DNA of 33,308 bases from an uncultured Akkermansia sp. GTDB lineage: Bacteria > Verrucomicrobiota > Verrucomicrobiia > Verrucomicrobiales > Akkermansiaceae. The DNA is taken from positions 1-33,308 of the forward strand of contig CANQSY010000013.1 in NCBI GenBank assembly GCA_947626635.1, written 5' to 3'. Both the position numbers and the translations under genes were made by a program. The number at the start of each line of letters is the position of its first letter. Position 1 is the stretch's first letter. Under the pieces are notes generated by a model. That model saw only the letters and a program-made list of their open reading frames with translations, was not told where the DNA came from and searched no databases. Shown here one piece after another: positions 17,630-27,290 of this stretch.

Positions 17630-20082
17630 GGAAGCGCCGCAGGAAAAGAAAACAGACAAATGACCGCAGAGGGAAAATACTTGTCGTTGCGGTGATCTTG
17701 TTGCTTGCGTTGGCTGTGAGTGGTCTGGCGTATAAGGAAAGACTGATGGGCGTTTCGAAAGTCCCCGAGAGAATGGTCGCGCAGCCCGCAACGAAAAGCA
17801 CGCCTGTTCCTTCTCCTGCAAAGAGAGGTACGCAAGAGTCCCTCGATGAAATCGAGAAAAATGTGAAGAAGGCGACAGCAGACGACGCGAAGGAACCTGT
17901 CCCTGAGGAACCTCCGCCTGCACCCGTTGTCGGCGAAGAGGAGGATGCGTCCACCTCCCAGCAAGAGCACACTGTCGACGAGCCGGAGCCCATACCTCCC
18001 CAAGACGTCGATATACCGGAAGAACCTGCGGATGAGATATCAGATGGTGATGCAAGTGATGATGGCTCGGTCGAGGCGGGAGAAGGAGACGATGAGCCGA
18101 GTCCTATTCCCCACGAGACTTCTTCGAGTGAAGCTGAACGGGACGAAGCCTACGGCGAGAATTTAGCCATCGTTGGGCCGGAAGCCAAGACTGCCAGCAA
18201 TATGCAGATATGGCGGAGTTGGCTCAAGCGGCTGTCTGAGCAGCATGAAGCCGGCCGTGTTGTACAGCTTCTCAAAGAAAAAATACGTCAGATGGCTCCT
18301 AATCTTATGGCAGGAGAGCGTATTAGTTACACCCTCTACCGTGATACCAATGTATTGCGCCAAGCCATTGATCTCTGCTATCTCTCTGAATTGGTGGGAG
18401 CGGAACACTTGGATGCCTTTTTAAAGAGGGGAGCGACAACAACCGGTGACTCCAAAGGGAAGGAAACTTCCACCCCCACTTCCCCGTCAGCGAAAAACTC
18501 GCCGGCAGCTTTCCTGCAGTGGGCTATAGCAGATCCCTCTTGTCCCCTCCATCGCCTACTGCAGACCTATAAGCTCAACTTTGGGGATCCATCGCAAATG
18601 GCATACGCACTTGACATGTTCTACCAATTGTGGGGGCGTACGAAAGAGCGTGACCGAGACAAGTACTTGTCCTTAGCCGTGGCGTGTTCACTGGTACGAC
18701 GCGAGATAGCAGAGTCGCCGGGGCTCGTTCGGGTTCATGAAGCTCCATTGCTCTCTATGCCGGAGGTTTATGATTATTACCGCGATGCTGATGTCCACCA
18801 TCGCTTGCGTACAAATATAAAAAAATTGTCGCCCACGGAGTTACTTTATGTTGTCGATGTACGTCTCCCTCTCTCAGAGTTTATGTGGGCTCAGAAAGAA
18901 CTCAACTACACCCGCGAGAAGTGGGGGGAGAGCTATGATTCCGTGGAGTACATGATGGAGCGTGCCACCCAGAATGACGACCCTTACACAACCTATACCT
19001 TCGAAGAGCTACGTGAGAAGGGCGGGGTTTGTAGAGACCGTGGGTACTTCGCTTGTACCACGGCGCGCTGCCGGGGAATTCCTGCTGTTTATATTGTGGG
19101 TGATGGTGACAGAGGACCGCATGCATGGGTGGGACTGCTCGTGGCAGATAAGACATGGAGCACGCATGGTTCCTATGGGTACAATACCGGACGTTTCGTG
19201 AACCCCTGTTCCGGCAAGGCGCTGCACGAGTCCACGCTGTTAGCCCGCAACAAAAATCTTACTGATGATAAATTGGAACCGGCGGCGGATTGTATGCTTC
19301 TTTCGGAGTTTTTATGCAGATTAAATTGTCCCCAGGAGGCATTGGCTGCGGCAAAATATGTGACGATGGCCTATCCATTGCTCACAGCCGGATGGGTGAA
19401 TCGCATCGAGGTGATGGATGTTTGCGGGAAGGAGATGGTCCCGATGGCTGCTTGGAAGCGGCTTCATTGTGAACTGGAACATTTGAGTAGCAACAACGGA
19501 GAGCTGCTCGATCTTGCACAGGACGTGCAGACGAATCGCATCATGTCCGAGAAGGGAGATAATGCCAAACGCCTCGTCCTCAAAAAGAGTGGGAAAAAGG
19601 TGGAGCATCTGGTGGATATAGGGAGGGTGGACCTTATGGTTGATGCGTTGGAAAGGCAGGCTGTCCTCTACGTGCGCTCAAAGGATACTCGGGGGCTCTC
19701 TTCCTTCTTTAAACAGCATCTGAAATCGCACGTCAATCGAGCTGATATCTTTGATGAAGTGCTCGCCTGTTACAGGCGCATGATTGAACAGTACGTCAAA
19801 CAGATCGATGAAGATGGATCGCTTGATGAGAAGAAAAAAATTCTCATCATCTCCAATTTATGGAAAACAGCTGCTAAGGATGCAGATGGCCTCTTTTCGA
19901 AAAATGCCTTTAAGGGAGGCGATTTCTTTGCGATCAAGCGCCACCACGCACTCATGCACCATATTGCCGATTTCTGGCGCAACGCCGGGGACGAAGTGAA
20001 GGCTTCCCGCATTGAACGCTACGCCGATAATCGACTCGAAGAAAGCCAGGACGCCAGCACGCCTAAGAAGAAAAGAAAATAA
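17626..20082 (+). CDS. Membrane-anchored transglutaminase-like protein
   Basis: Basic N-terminus then TM helix (ILVVAVILLLALAVSGLAY), ~100-aa Pro/Glu/Asp-rich linker, and transglutaminase-core pattern GGVCRDRGYFACTTARCRGIPAVYIVGDGDRGPHAWVGLLV (Cys and His). GTG start overlaps the rfbD stop (GTGA). Confidence 0.7.
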   Translation: MRKRRRKRKQTNDRRGKILVVAVILLLALAVSGLAYKERLMGVSKVPERMVAQPATKSTPVPSPAKRGTQESLDEIEKNVKKATADDAKEPVPEEPPPAPVVGEEEDASTSQQEHTVDEPEPIPPQDVDIPEEPADEISDGDASDDGSVEAGEGDDEPSPIPHETSSSEAERDEAYGENLAIVGPEAKTASNMQIWRSWLKRLSEQHEAGRVVQLLKEKIRQMAPNLMAGERISYTLYRDTNVLRQAIDLCYLSELVGAEHLDAFLKRGATTTGDSKGKETSTPTSPSAKNSPAAFLQWAIADPSCPLHRLLQTYKLNFGDPSQMAYALDMFYQLWGRTKERDRDKYLSLAVACSLVRREIAESPGLVRVHEAPLLSMPEVYDYYRDADVHHRLRTNIKKLSPTELLYVVDVRLPLSEFMWAQKELNYTREKWGESYDSVEYMMERATQNDDPYTTYTFEELREKGGVCRDRGYFACTTARCRGIPAVYIVGDGDRGPHAWVGLLVADKTWSTHGSYGYNTGRFVNPCSGKALHESTLLARNKNLTDDKLEPAADCMLLSEFLCRLNCPQEALAAAKYVTMAYPLLTAGWVNRIEVMDVCGKEMVPMAAWKRLHCELEHLSSNNGELLDLAQDVQTNRIMSEKGDNAKRLVLKKSGKKVEHLVDIGRVDLMVDALERQAVLYVRSKDTRGLSSFFKQHLKSHVNRADIFDEVLACYRRMIEQYVKQIDEDGSLDEKKKILIISNLWKTAAKDADGLFSKNAFKGGDFFAIKRHHALMHHIADFWRNAGDEVKASRIERYADNRLEESQDASTPKKKRK

Positions 20083-20142
20083 ACGTACGGTCGAGTAGAT
20101 CCCTCGGCGGCTTTGATTTGCCGGCACCGCGCTGCCTTTTCA

Positions 20143-20169
20143 CCCTGCGGGCAACGCTTGCGCGTTGTC
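20143..20169. repeat. Dispersed hairpin repeat, copy 1
   Basis: CCCTGCGGGCAACGCTTGCGCGTTGTC, 24/27 identical to 32836-32862; contains CAACGC TTGC GCGTTG stem-loop. Confidence 0.75.
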
Positions 20170-20448
20170 AACCGCTTTACTGCCCGCTACGCGTGCGCCC
20201 TACACAGGGCCGTCGAGCGTCTTGACTCCTCGTGCGCAGCGCGCTAGCATTCACATCATAAATCGCAAATAACCAACGGCGATGCATGATGCAACGTTAA
20301 CTACCTAATTAAAAGATCTATTGGAGGTGCTTCTTCCCGCGACACGAGTGGATCGGTGCCTGTTCCTCAGGGTAAACGCATTTGAGGGAAATTAATCGAT
20401 GGAGAGGATGCTCTTATTGATTGATATCATCGTTGATGCCTCTCAAAA

Positions 20449-20475
20449 ATCATGACAACAAGTGGTTATCATGAT
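20449..20475. repeat. Inverted repeat
   Basis: ATCATGA-C-AAC ... GTT-A-TCATGAT, 10 of 11 pairs, 5-nt loop. Confidence 0.6.
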
Positions 20476-20553
20476 GACGGTTCTCAAGAAGCCTCCTCGT
20501 TCGCCCAATTCGCGGCGTAGCCGCCGAACTCCTCATATTGTCAATCGTAAATA

Positions 20554-20580
20554 GGCAAACGCATTCAAAATCCGTTTGCC
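20554..20580. repeat. Perfect 8-bp inverted repeat just upstream of the pyrC promoter
   Basis: GGCAAACG (20554-20561), 11-nt spacer, CGTTTGCC (20573-20580). Confidence 0.75.
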
Positions 20581-20594
20581 CTGCCTGTTCCTGC

Positions 20595-20628
20595 TTGCAA
20601 TTCGAGGACATGATGGTATGATGGCTTT
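20595..20628 (+). promoter_or_regulatory. pyrC promoter, -10 six nt from ATG
   Basis: TTGCAA (20595-20600), 16 nt, TATGAT (20617-20622), GGCTTT, ATG 20629. Confidence 0.65.
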
Positions 20629-21645
20629 ATGGAGATATCAGTGAGAGCTCCGTTGGATATGCATCTGCATTTGCGGGACGGTGAGATGTTGCGGTTGGTG
20701 GCGCCGATGAGCGCAGCGGACTTTGCCGGGGCTGTTGTGATGCCGAATCTTGTGCCGCCTGTGGCGAGTGTGGAGGCCATGCAGGAGTACAGGGGAAGAG
20801 TGCTTGCAGCCGGGAAAGAGCCGGAGTTCTATGCGCTCATGACATTGTTTTTTAGGGAGTACACGGAAGAGGAGCTTCTGCGTGCGAAAGAGACTCCGGG
20901 CTTTTTCGGAATCAAGCTCTATCCGGCGGGCGTTACCACAAACAGCGAGCAGGGAGTGGGGAATATGGCATCAGCCGAGCCGACCCTGCGCCTGATGGAG
21001 CAGTTGGGTATCCCCCTGTTGGTGCATGGCGAAAGCCACGGTTTTGTGCTGGACCGTGAGGAGGAGTTTCTCCCTGTATACAGATCTCTTGCGGCGAAGT
21101 TTCCGCGTCTGCGTATTTGTATGGAACACATTTCCACTGCCGCAGCAGTCAAACTGCTCGACGAGTACGAGAACCTTTGCGCCACGATTACGCTGCACCA
21201 CTTGCTGCTTACCCTCGATGACGTGATGGGGGACAAATTGCGCCCCCACCTCTTCTGTAAGCCTATTGCGAAACGGGAGGCGGATCGCGAGGCTTTGTTG
21301 ACCGCCGCATTGGGTGGACATACTAGGGTGATGTTCGGCAGCGACTCAGCACCCCATCCTCGCGAAGCTAAAGAATGCTGTGGCTGCGCAGCGGGAATCT
21401 TCAGCGCGCCGGTAGCCCTGCCACGACTTGCACAGCTCTTCGCCCTTCATGGTGCCGTGGACAAATTACAGGGCTTTGTGAGCGACAACGCCAGGCGGAT
21501 TTATGGTCTGCACGTGCCGGAAAAGAAGGTGACGTTGCGTGACGAGCCGATGCAGGTTCCGGAGAGCTACCGGGGATTTGGACAAAAAGTGGTGCCTCTG
21601 GATGCCGGTGAGGAACTAGGTTGGAGAGTTGTAGAGCGCATATAG
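20629..21645 (+). CDS. pyrC: Dihydroorotase (PyrC, class II type)
   Basis: [35 protein letters not shown] (carbamylated Lys), [54 protein letters not shown]. Confidence 0.95.
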   Translation: MEISVRAPLDMHLHLRDGEMLRLVAPMSAADFAGAVVMPNLVPPVASVEAMQEYRGRVLAAGKEPEFYALMTLFFREYTEEELLRAKETPGFFGIKLYPAGVTTNSEQGVGNMASAEPTLRLMEQLGIPLLVHGESHGFVLDREEEFLPVYRSLAAKFPRLRICMEHISTAAAVKLLDEYENLCATITLHHLLLTLDDVMGDKLRPHLFCKPIAKREADREALLTAALGGHTRVMFGSDSAPHPREAKECCGCAAGIFSAPVALPRLAQLFALHGAVDKLQGFVSDNARRIYGLHVPEKKVTLRDEPMQVPESYRGFGQKVVPLDAGEELGWRVVERI

Positions 21646-21651
21646 CGGGTT

Positions 21652-21948
21652 ATGGAAGAAGCGGATATACCGACTGCAGAGGATCTGCAAAACTTGCTCA
21701 GGCAGATAGCGGATACCTATATGCCTTTCGGGATGTATGGTCCCGATCGTTACCCGCCGAAAGGATGTCCCTTGAGCGACTTGCCGGTCTATTACCTCGA
21801 TTGGTTTGCCCAACGGGGTTTCCCTAAGGGCAAGCTCGGCTACCTCATGCAACAAACACTCCTCATCAAGAACAGTGGACTTGACCGACTCTTCAACTCC
21901 GGACGAACCTCTCGCGGTGGCTTTCGCCCCTTTCCTCGAAAAAAATGA
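21652..21948 (+). CDS. DUF3820-family protein
   Basis: MPFGMYGPDRYPPKGCPLSDLPVYYLDWFAQRGFPKGKLGYLMQQTLLIKNSGLD fits the DUF3820 pattern (MPFGKYKG..L.DLP..YL.WFA..GFP.GKLG). Confidence 0.8.
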   Translation: MEEADIPTAEDLQNLLRQIADTYMPFGMYGPDRYPPKGCPLSDLPVYYLDWFAQRGFPKGKLGYLMQQTLLIKNSGLDRLFNSGRTSRGGFRPFPRKK

Positions 21949-22859
21949 CAGCTCCCCTCTCTTCCATTTTCCTGGCGGCCCGTCCCAAGACCCTCCCTGC
22001 CGGTCTGGTGGCGGTGTGGGCGGGGTGTGTGGTTGTCTCGCATTTCGGCGCATCAGGGAATGTGCAAGGAGTGAGTCTAAACTTTCCTCTCGCTCTGTAT
22101 ACGGCGCTGAGTTGTGTTTGCATCCAGATCGCCTGCAATTTGTTTAATGACGCGCTGGATGCGGGGCATCACGCTGATACGGAGAGACGGCAGGGTCCCA
22201 TGCGGATCACGGCAGGCGGACGCATGAGCGGGAGGGCGGTGAAGTTCTGGGCGCTTGGCTTTATGGCGTTGGCGGCTCTGGCGGCTATCCCCCTGATGAG
22301 AGCGCAGGGTTGGGGTATCATTGCCATAGGGTTGCCGTGCCTGCTCTGTGCCTATCTTTACACCGGCGGCCCCTTTCCACTTGCCTACCACGGACTTGGT
22401 GAACTCTTTGTCTTGATTTTCTTTGGGTTGGTGGCGGTGATGGGGACGGTGTATGTCCAACTGGGCTGGCAAGCAGAGTATGGTCCTGTCTATGCGGCGG
22501 CTTTCATGATGGGCGTCATCTGTGGTCTGCTTTCCTGCGTGCTTATTGAAGTGAACAACATCCGAGACCGCGCGGAAGATTCGACTACCGGCAAACGTAC
22601 TCTTGCTGTGCGGCTGGGGGACAAGCGCGCGCGCGGTATGGCGATGGCTTTCCTGGTGGCGCCCTATGCCGTGGTTCGCCACTTGGCAGAAGTTCTTCCC
22701 GGCGTGGGATGGAATGGGTGCTGGCTTGCGGCTTTGTGTGTCGGGGGCATCATTTTGCACGGACTCATGCGTATGCCAGCCGATAAACGGATGAATGCCC
22801 TGCTAGGTCTTGCATCGCTGCACATGATTCTCTACGTCCTTTCCGTCGCCCTCGGATAA
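21945..22859 (+). CDS. menA: 1,4-dihydroxy-2-naphthoate polyprenyltransferase
   Basis: AARPKTLPAGLVAVWAG, NLFNDALDAGHHADTERRQGPMRITAGG (DxxxD), YTGGPFPLAYHGLGELFVLIFFGLVAVMGTVYVQ, NNIRDRAEDSTTGKRTLAVRLG. Confidence 0.93.
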   Translation: MTAPLSSIFLAARPKTLPAGLVAVWAGCVVVSHFGASGNVQGVSLNFPLALYTALSCVCIQIACNLFNDALDAGHHADTERRQGPMRITAGGRMSGRAVKFWALGFMALAALAAIPLMRAQGWGIIAIGLPCLLCAYLYTGGPFPLAYHGLGELFVLIFFGLVAVMGTVYVQLGWQAEYGPVYAAAFMMGVICGLLSCVLIEVNNIRDRAEDSTTGKRTLAVRLGDKRARGMAMAFLVAPYAVVRHLAEVLPGVGWNGCWLAALCVGGIILHGLMRMPADKRMNALLGLASLHMILYVLSVALG

Positions 22860-22877
22860 GGTCCGCGGGATTGTCTC

Positions 22878-23831
22878 TCAGAGTTTTTTCCACTCCAGCG
22901 AATTGAGCAGGTCGTCGAAGCCAAGTCCTGTGCCGGTCGGCGCGCGAAACTCGGGGGTGATGTCCATCCCTAATCCTTCGGAAAAGGGGTTAGGTTTGTA
23001 AACATGCTGGGTGACAAGTCCGCAGAGGGGCACCTGGTCGGGCGGGGTATTGGCGTAAAAGACAGCCGCACTGTATGCTGCCCAGCATTGTCCGATGGGA
23101 TGATCCAGATTACTGGTGAAGACGGGAAGACCTGAGTTACTGTGGTGGCGAGCGGGCTTCACAATACGCATCATGGGGTTCTTTGTACGTTGAGGAATGG
23201 TCTTCTCATTGTGCATCGGCGTGTCGTAGCCAAGAGGTATGCCCGCATCCTGCAGTTGCTGCCACTCATTGACATCGTAGTAACAGGGATCTTCCACAAA
23301 GTCGATACGTTCCTTGAGAGCCTGCGGAAGCATATCCCAAAACTTGAGGGTTTCTTCCATGGTAAGGGTGCAGTCGAAGTCCACACGCCACTTCCATTCC
23401 GGCACCATTGCCGCCAGGTTCGTGAGCCGCTCCACGGTGGAGGCCAGCTTGGGAATGACCTTGATCTTGCCCATACGAAACCCCTTCTGGTGCAAATTAT
23501 ATACCTGCGAGGGCGTTACGCTGACGGTTAAGGTGGCATGGCTGAGCGGCACATGCAATCCCTCAAACAAATTGACACCCCGTGCCCTGGCCTCCCCATC
23601 CAGTTCCATGCACTTGAGGGCTCTCTCACCCAGCATCAGGGGAGTCCCCTCTCGCAGTGCATCCAGTTCATACTCGAGCGGTGAGTCTCCCAGTTCCGGC
23701 CAGGCCTGCAAACAAGCATATCCCCCTTGGTCTCCTTTCAGCAGTACTCCCTCCCTCGGCTGCGCCGCGGCCCGAGCACTTAGCGCACCCACCGGATAGA
23801 GCGTGTAGCGTGAATAATGCATGCCCCTCAT
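22878..23831 (-). CDS. menC: o-succinylbenzoate synthase-like enolase-superfamily protein (MenC)
   Basis: GKIKVIPKLASTVERL, WRVDFDCTLTMEETLKFW, IDFVEDPCYYDVNEWQQL and late KPARHHSN pattern of the MLE/OSBS fold; convergent with menA. Start may be 23831 or 23822. Confidence 0.75.
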   Translation of the reverse strand: MRGMHYSRYTLYPVGALSARAAAQPREGVLLKGDQGGYACLQAWPELGDSPLEYELDALREGTPLMLGERALKCMELDGEARARGVNLFEGLHVPLSHATLTVSVTPSQVYNLHQKGFRMGKIKVIPKLASTVERLTNLAAMVPEWKWRVDFDCTLTMEETLKFWDMLPQALKERIDFVEDPCYYDVNEWQQLQDAGIPLGYDTPMHNEKTIPQRTKNPMMRIVKPARHHSNSGLPVFTSNLDHPIGQCWAAYSAAVFYANTPPDQVPLCGLVTQHVYKPNPFSEGLGMDITPEFRAPTGTGLGFDDLLNSLEWKKL

Positions 23832-24072
23832 TTAATCACAATATAGCTGATTGTCACGCCTATTTTCACAGGTCAATGAAAGCTGCCGGCTGGCGTTTCG
23901 GGGGGGGAGGGAGGTACAGGACCCATATCCCCGCTCCTGGCGTATTCAGACCCTTTTGTCGGAACGTGGACATCCCAAGGTTGAGTTTTGACGCCATGCG
24001 CAGTTTTTTTTCAGTGAGCGAACTTTATGAGTGACTTCACGGTAGAAAGCTGGTAGAATAAACACGCTCATC

Positions 24073-26568
24073 ATGGGGAGAAGGTCATTAACATTCATGA
24101 TTGCGGGAATCTTCGCGGTGGGGACGCCGTGGGGTGCCGTAGGCGTGTGCAGAGGACAGGAGACGGAGAGTGTCGCTGCTCAGGAAGCTGCTCGCAGGAG
24201 GATGAGTATCCAGGACGTCATGCAGGAAGTCCAGAAGGCCCGCACGGCGTACGTGGAGAAGAAGTACACGGACGCGGTGGAGTACTACCGGAATGCGCTC
24301 TCTGTCCTGCCCCGGTCGAGTGGTACAAAAAAGTTGGAGAGTTTCATACGCGATAGTTTGTCGGACGCCTTAATCGCTCGGGCCATCGATTATCGGAGCG
24401 TGGGACGCATCGAAGAGGCTATCGGCTTTTTAAAGGAGGCGATCGAGCAATCGCCGACGAATACCCGCGCTCAACGCGAGCTCGTTTTCACGGAGGACCC
24501 GGTACGCAACAATCCGGCGCTGACGCCGCGCCACGTAGGGAATGTGGAGGAGGTGAACCGCTTGCTCATCCTCGCAAATGGGTATCTGGACCTTGGACAA
24601 TACGACCAGGCCGAACAAACCTTCCAAAAGGTGCGGGAGTACGACAGTACCAACGTGGCGGCGATGCAAGGGCTGGAGCGCGTGCGCGACCGTAAGGCGA
24701 GGTATTATACCGCGGCTCGGGACTCTGCCCGCTCCGCGATGCTTGCCGAGGTCGATAAAACATGGGACGACGCCTTAGGCAGAGGAGATGAACCATCGCC
24801 GATGCAGGTAGGTGTCCAGACTCCGGGGGACGAGCAGGGGGAGAGAGTTGAGGAGCAGATAGCGCAGGCGCTTGAGCAGATGATGATCCCGACCTTTGGT
24901 GTGGATGAGGCTGATATCACGGAGGTGATTTCCCTGCTGCAAAACCAGATTCAGCGTTTGGAGAACGCAGGACAGCAGGGGGGACGCCGTATCAATGTGG
25001 TCGGCAACTTCGGTTCTGCGGAGACGCCGGAGTACAAGGAGCTCATGGCGAAGCGAACCTCTTTCCGGTTGGACAATGTCAGTGTGAAGAATATCCTGGA
25101 CGAGGTAGGGAGGCATTACGGGGTGGACTATAATTACATCCCGTTGGGGGTGGAGATCACATTGCCCGGCCGTGATTTCGGGCGCCTGGAGGAGAGGGTT
25201 TTTATCGTGCCGCCCCACTTCTTTGATGAAGAGGAAAGCGGAGGGGGGGAGGATGAGGAAGAGGATGCCTTTGGCAGCGGTAGTCGCGGTGTCTCCGTTG
25301 CCCGGGTGGACCCGAAGGCCGCTCTTAAACGCATGAGCATATCCTTCCCGAAAGGTTCGAATGCCGCATACCATTCCGCTACCCGCCGCCTTATCGTACG
25401 TAATACACCTCGTAACCTGGCCGATATTGAGCAGCTTGTAGCAGGCGGGTACATGAAGGAGCAGAAGCTCATTGCCCTCAATGTCATTGTGGTGGAGACC
25501 ACGGAGAATTCCTTGGAAGATTTAGGGTTTGAGTGGTTGCTGAACGTCGGACCGGCCGGACATCGGTATGTTGGAGGGGGTACGGATTATGCCGTGAGCA
25601 ATGCCACGGGTATGCCCATCATTTCGACAACGAACCACATCGACAATCAGATGTCGCCGGTCGTGACGGGCGGTCAACGCTCTATACGTCAAGTGTCCGG
25701 TGACCACAATATTGAGAACCTCCTCAAACGCGGGTCCGTAACCGACTTCCAGAACATGAGCGGACAAGGGGATGCCTCGCCTACCATATTTGGATTCCGC
25801 GGCGTGTGGCATAGTGCGGATGTCACCATGATCATGCGCGGATTGTCGCAAAAAGGAGGGGTGGATACTCTCGGCACGCCTCGTCTTGTTTTTTCTCCGG
25901 GCAACGCGGAACAAGTGTCCCTCATCAATGTACGTGAGCTGTACTACCCCACGAATTACGATAAACCTCAGATACTGGGGCGTGCCAATACTCTGAATTC
26001 GAATGATTCGAATTCCTCCGGCAATCGGGGAGGGATGGCTATTGCCGTGGGAGCACAGCCCACGGATTTTGTGCGCTACGGGACAACAGATGACGAAGTG
26101 GGCGGTATAGGTTCCATCATGCAGGTCCACAACGCCGAAATCTCACCGGACAACAGTCGAGTGCGCTTGGCTATCACGACGACGGTAAATGACTTTGAAG
26201 GTTTCGTGGATTGGGGATCGGCGATCTATGCGGGATTGTGGACGAATAACGAAGTGAAGCGGGTCATGCTTTCCCCGAACCATATCTACCAACCATTATT
26301 TAAGCGCTACCGGACTAATACGGTCGTGACGGTAGAGGATGGGGCGGTGCTGGTGATGGGGGGGATGAAGGAGGCGAGGGTTGTTCAGTACGAGGATAAA
26401 GTGCCGATTCTCGGGGATTTACCTCTCGTGGGGAGATTATTCCGTTCATCAGGGGAAAACCGCACGCGCCGCGTGCTGCTCATTTTTGCCAAGGTAAATA
26501 TCATTGATCCTTCAGGACGTAGTCTGCGTACAGGGGAGGCGGACGTGACCTCTCAATCCCCCATGTGA
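24073..26568 (+). CDS. TPR-containing secretin (type II/IV pilus secretin, PilQ/GspD family; Amuc_1098-like)
   Basis: N-terminal signal region and TPR-like repeats (RIEEAIGFLKEAIEQSPTNTRAQRE; QYDQAEQTFQKVREYDSTNVAAMQG); C-terminal secretin core FRLDNVSVKNILDEVGRHYGV...LIALNVIVVETTENSLEDLGFEWLL...VEDGAVLVMGGMKEARVVQYEDKVPILGDLPLVGRLFRSS. Confidence 0.88.
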   Translation: MGRRSLTFMIAGIFAVGTPWGAVGVCRGQETESVAAQEAARRRMSIQDVMQEVQKARTAYVEKKYTDAVEYYRNALSVLPRSSGTKKLESFIRDSLSDALIARAIDYRSVGRIEEAIGFLKEAIEQSPTNTRAQRELVFTEDPVRNNPALTPRHVGNVEEVNRLLILANGYLDLGQYDQAEQTFQKVREYDSTNVAAMQGLERVRDRKARYYTAARDSARSAMLAEVDKTWDDALGRGDEPSPMQVGVQTPGDEQGERVEEQIAQALEQMMIPTFGVDEADITEVISLLQNQIQRLENAGQQGGRRINVVGNFGSAETPEYKELMAKRTSFRLDNVSVKNILDEVGRHYGVDYNYIPLGVEITLPGRDFGRLEERVFIVPPHFFDEEESGGGEDEEEDAFGSGSRGVSVARVDPKAALKRMSISFPKGSNAAYHSATRRLIVRNTPRNLADIEQLVAGGYMKEQKLIALNVIVVETTENSLEDLGFEWLLNVGPAGHRYVGGGTDYAVSNATGMPIISTTNHIDNQMSPVVTGGQRSIRQVSGDHNIENLLKRGSVTDFQNMSGQGDASPTIFGFRGVWHSADVTMIMRGLSQKGGVDTLGTPRLVFSPGNAEQVSLINVRELYYPTNYDKPQILGRANTLNSNDSNSSGNRGGMAIAVGAQPTDFVRYGTTDDEVGGIGSIMQVHNAEISPDNSRVRLAITTTVNDFEGFVDWGSAIYAGLWTNNEVKRVMLSPNHIYQPLFKRYRTNTVVTVEDGAVLVMGGMKEARVVQYEDKVPILGDLPLVGRLFRSSGENRTRRVLLIFAKVNIIDPSGRSLRTGEADVTSQSPM

Positions 26569-26604
26569 CCTTTTCTCGATTAGAAAGCGAGCGGAGAGAA
26601 AATT

Positions 26605-27285
26605 ATGAGTAATGAACTTAGGCAGGTGTGGTGGTCGCGTCCGCTCGGACATCTGCTCTGGTTCCTTATCACGTTAGTCTGCCTGACCCTGCGTATCCGG
26701 GTCCTCGGTGATGCAAAAAGGCTCCGTGAGGGACAGACCATTGTAGCTCTGTGGCATAACCGTATTTTCGTCCCGTGTTACATCTACCGGTACATAATAC
26801 GAGGGAAGGTGCGCATGAGTATGTTGACGAGTGCAAGCAAGGACGGGGCGATGCTGGAGGCGGTGGCGGAGGATTACGGGATGCAGGTCGTCCGGGGATC
26901 CAGTGCGCGTCGGGGTGCGGTAGGCTTTCGCGATATGGTGCATGAGTTGGAGAAGGGGCTAAGCATGTGCATCACCCCCGATGGTCCGAAGGGGCCGGCC
27001 TATTGCTGCAGACCCGGGGTGGTGAAATTAGCGTCGCTGACCGGATTACCGATAACGCCGTTGCGCATCAGCTATCACCATTTTTTTCGAGTGCGGTCAT
27101 GGGATCGTTTTTTCGTGCCGCTTCCCTTTTCTCGCGTTGAGCTCGAGGTTTGCGAGGCGGTGCAGGTCCCACCCAACCTCACGGAAGATGAGATAGCTGC
27201 ACACGGTCGAAAGCTTGACGCCATTTTGCGGGACGAGGATGCGGCGAATTTTCCTCATCTCCGGCCTGAAAAAAGTGAAACGTAG
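26605..27285 (+). CDS. DUF374 lysophospholipid acyltransferase-family protein
   Basis: [93 protein letters not shown]. Confidence 0.9.
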   Translation: MSNELRQVWWSRPLGHLLWFLITLVCLTLRIRVLGDAKRLREGQTIVALWHNRIFVPCYIYRYIIRGKVRMSMLTSASKDGAMLEAVAEDYGMQVVRGSSARRGAVGFRDMVHELEKGLSMCITPDGPKGPAYCCRPGVVKLASLTGLPITPLRISYHHFFRVRSWDRFFVPLPFSRVELEVCEAVQVPPNLTEDEIAAHGRKLDAILRDEDAANFPHLRPEKSET

Positions 27286-27290
27286 CCCTT

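Noticed and set aside
20083-20628. tmRNA, RNase P RNA, SRP RNA or 6S RNA in the pyrC gap
   Set aside because: None of the diagnostic conserved segments I know of could be recognised.
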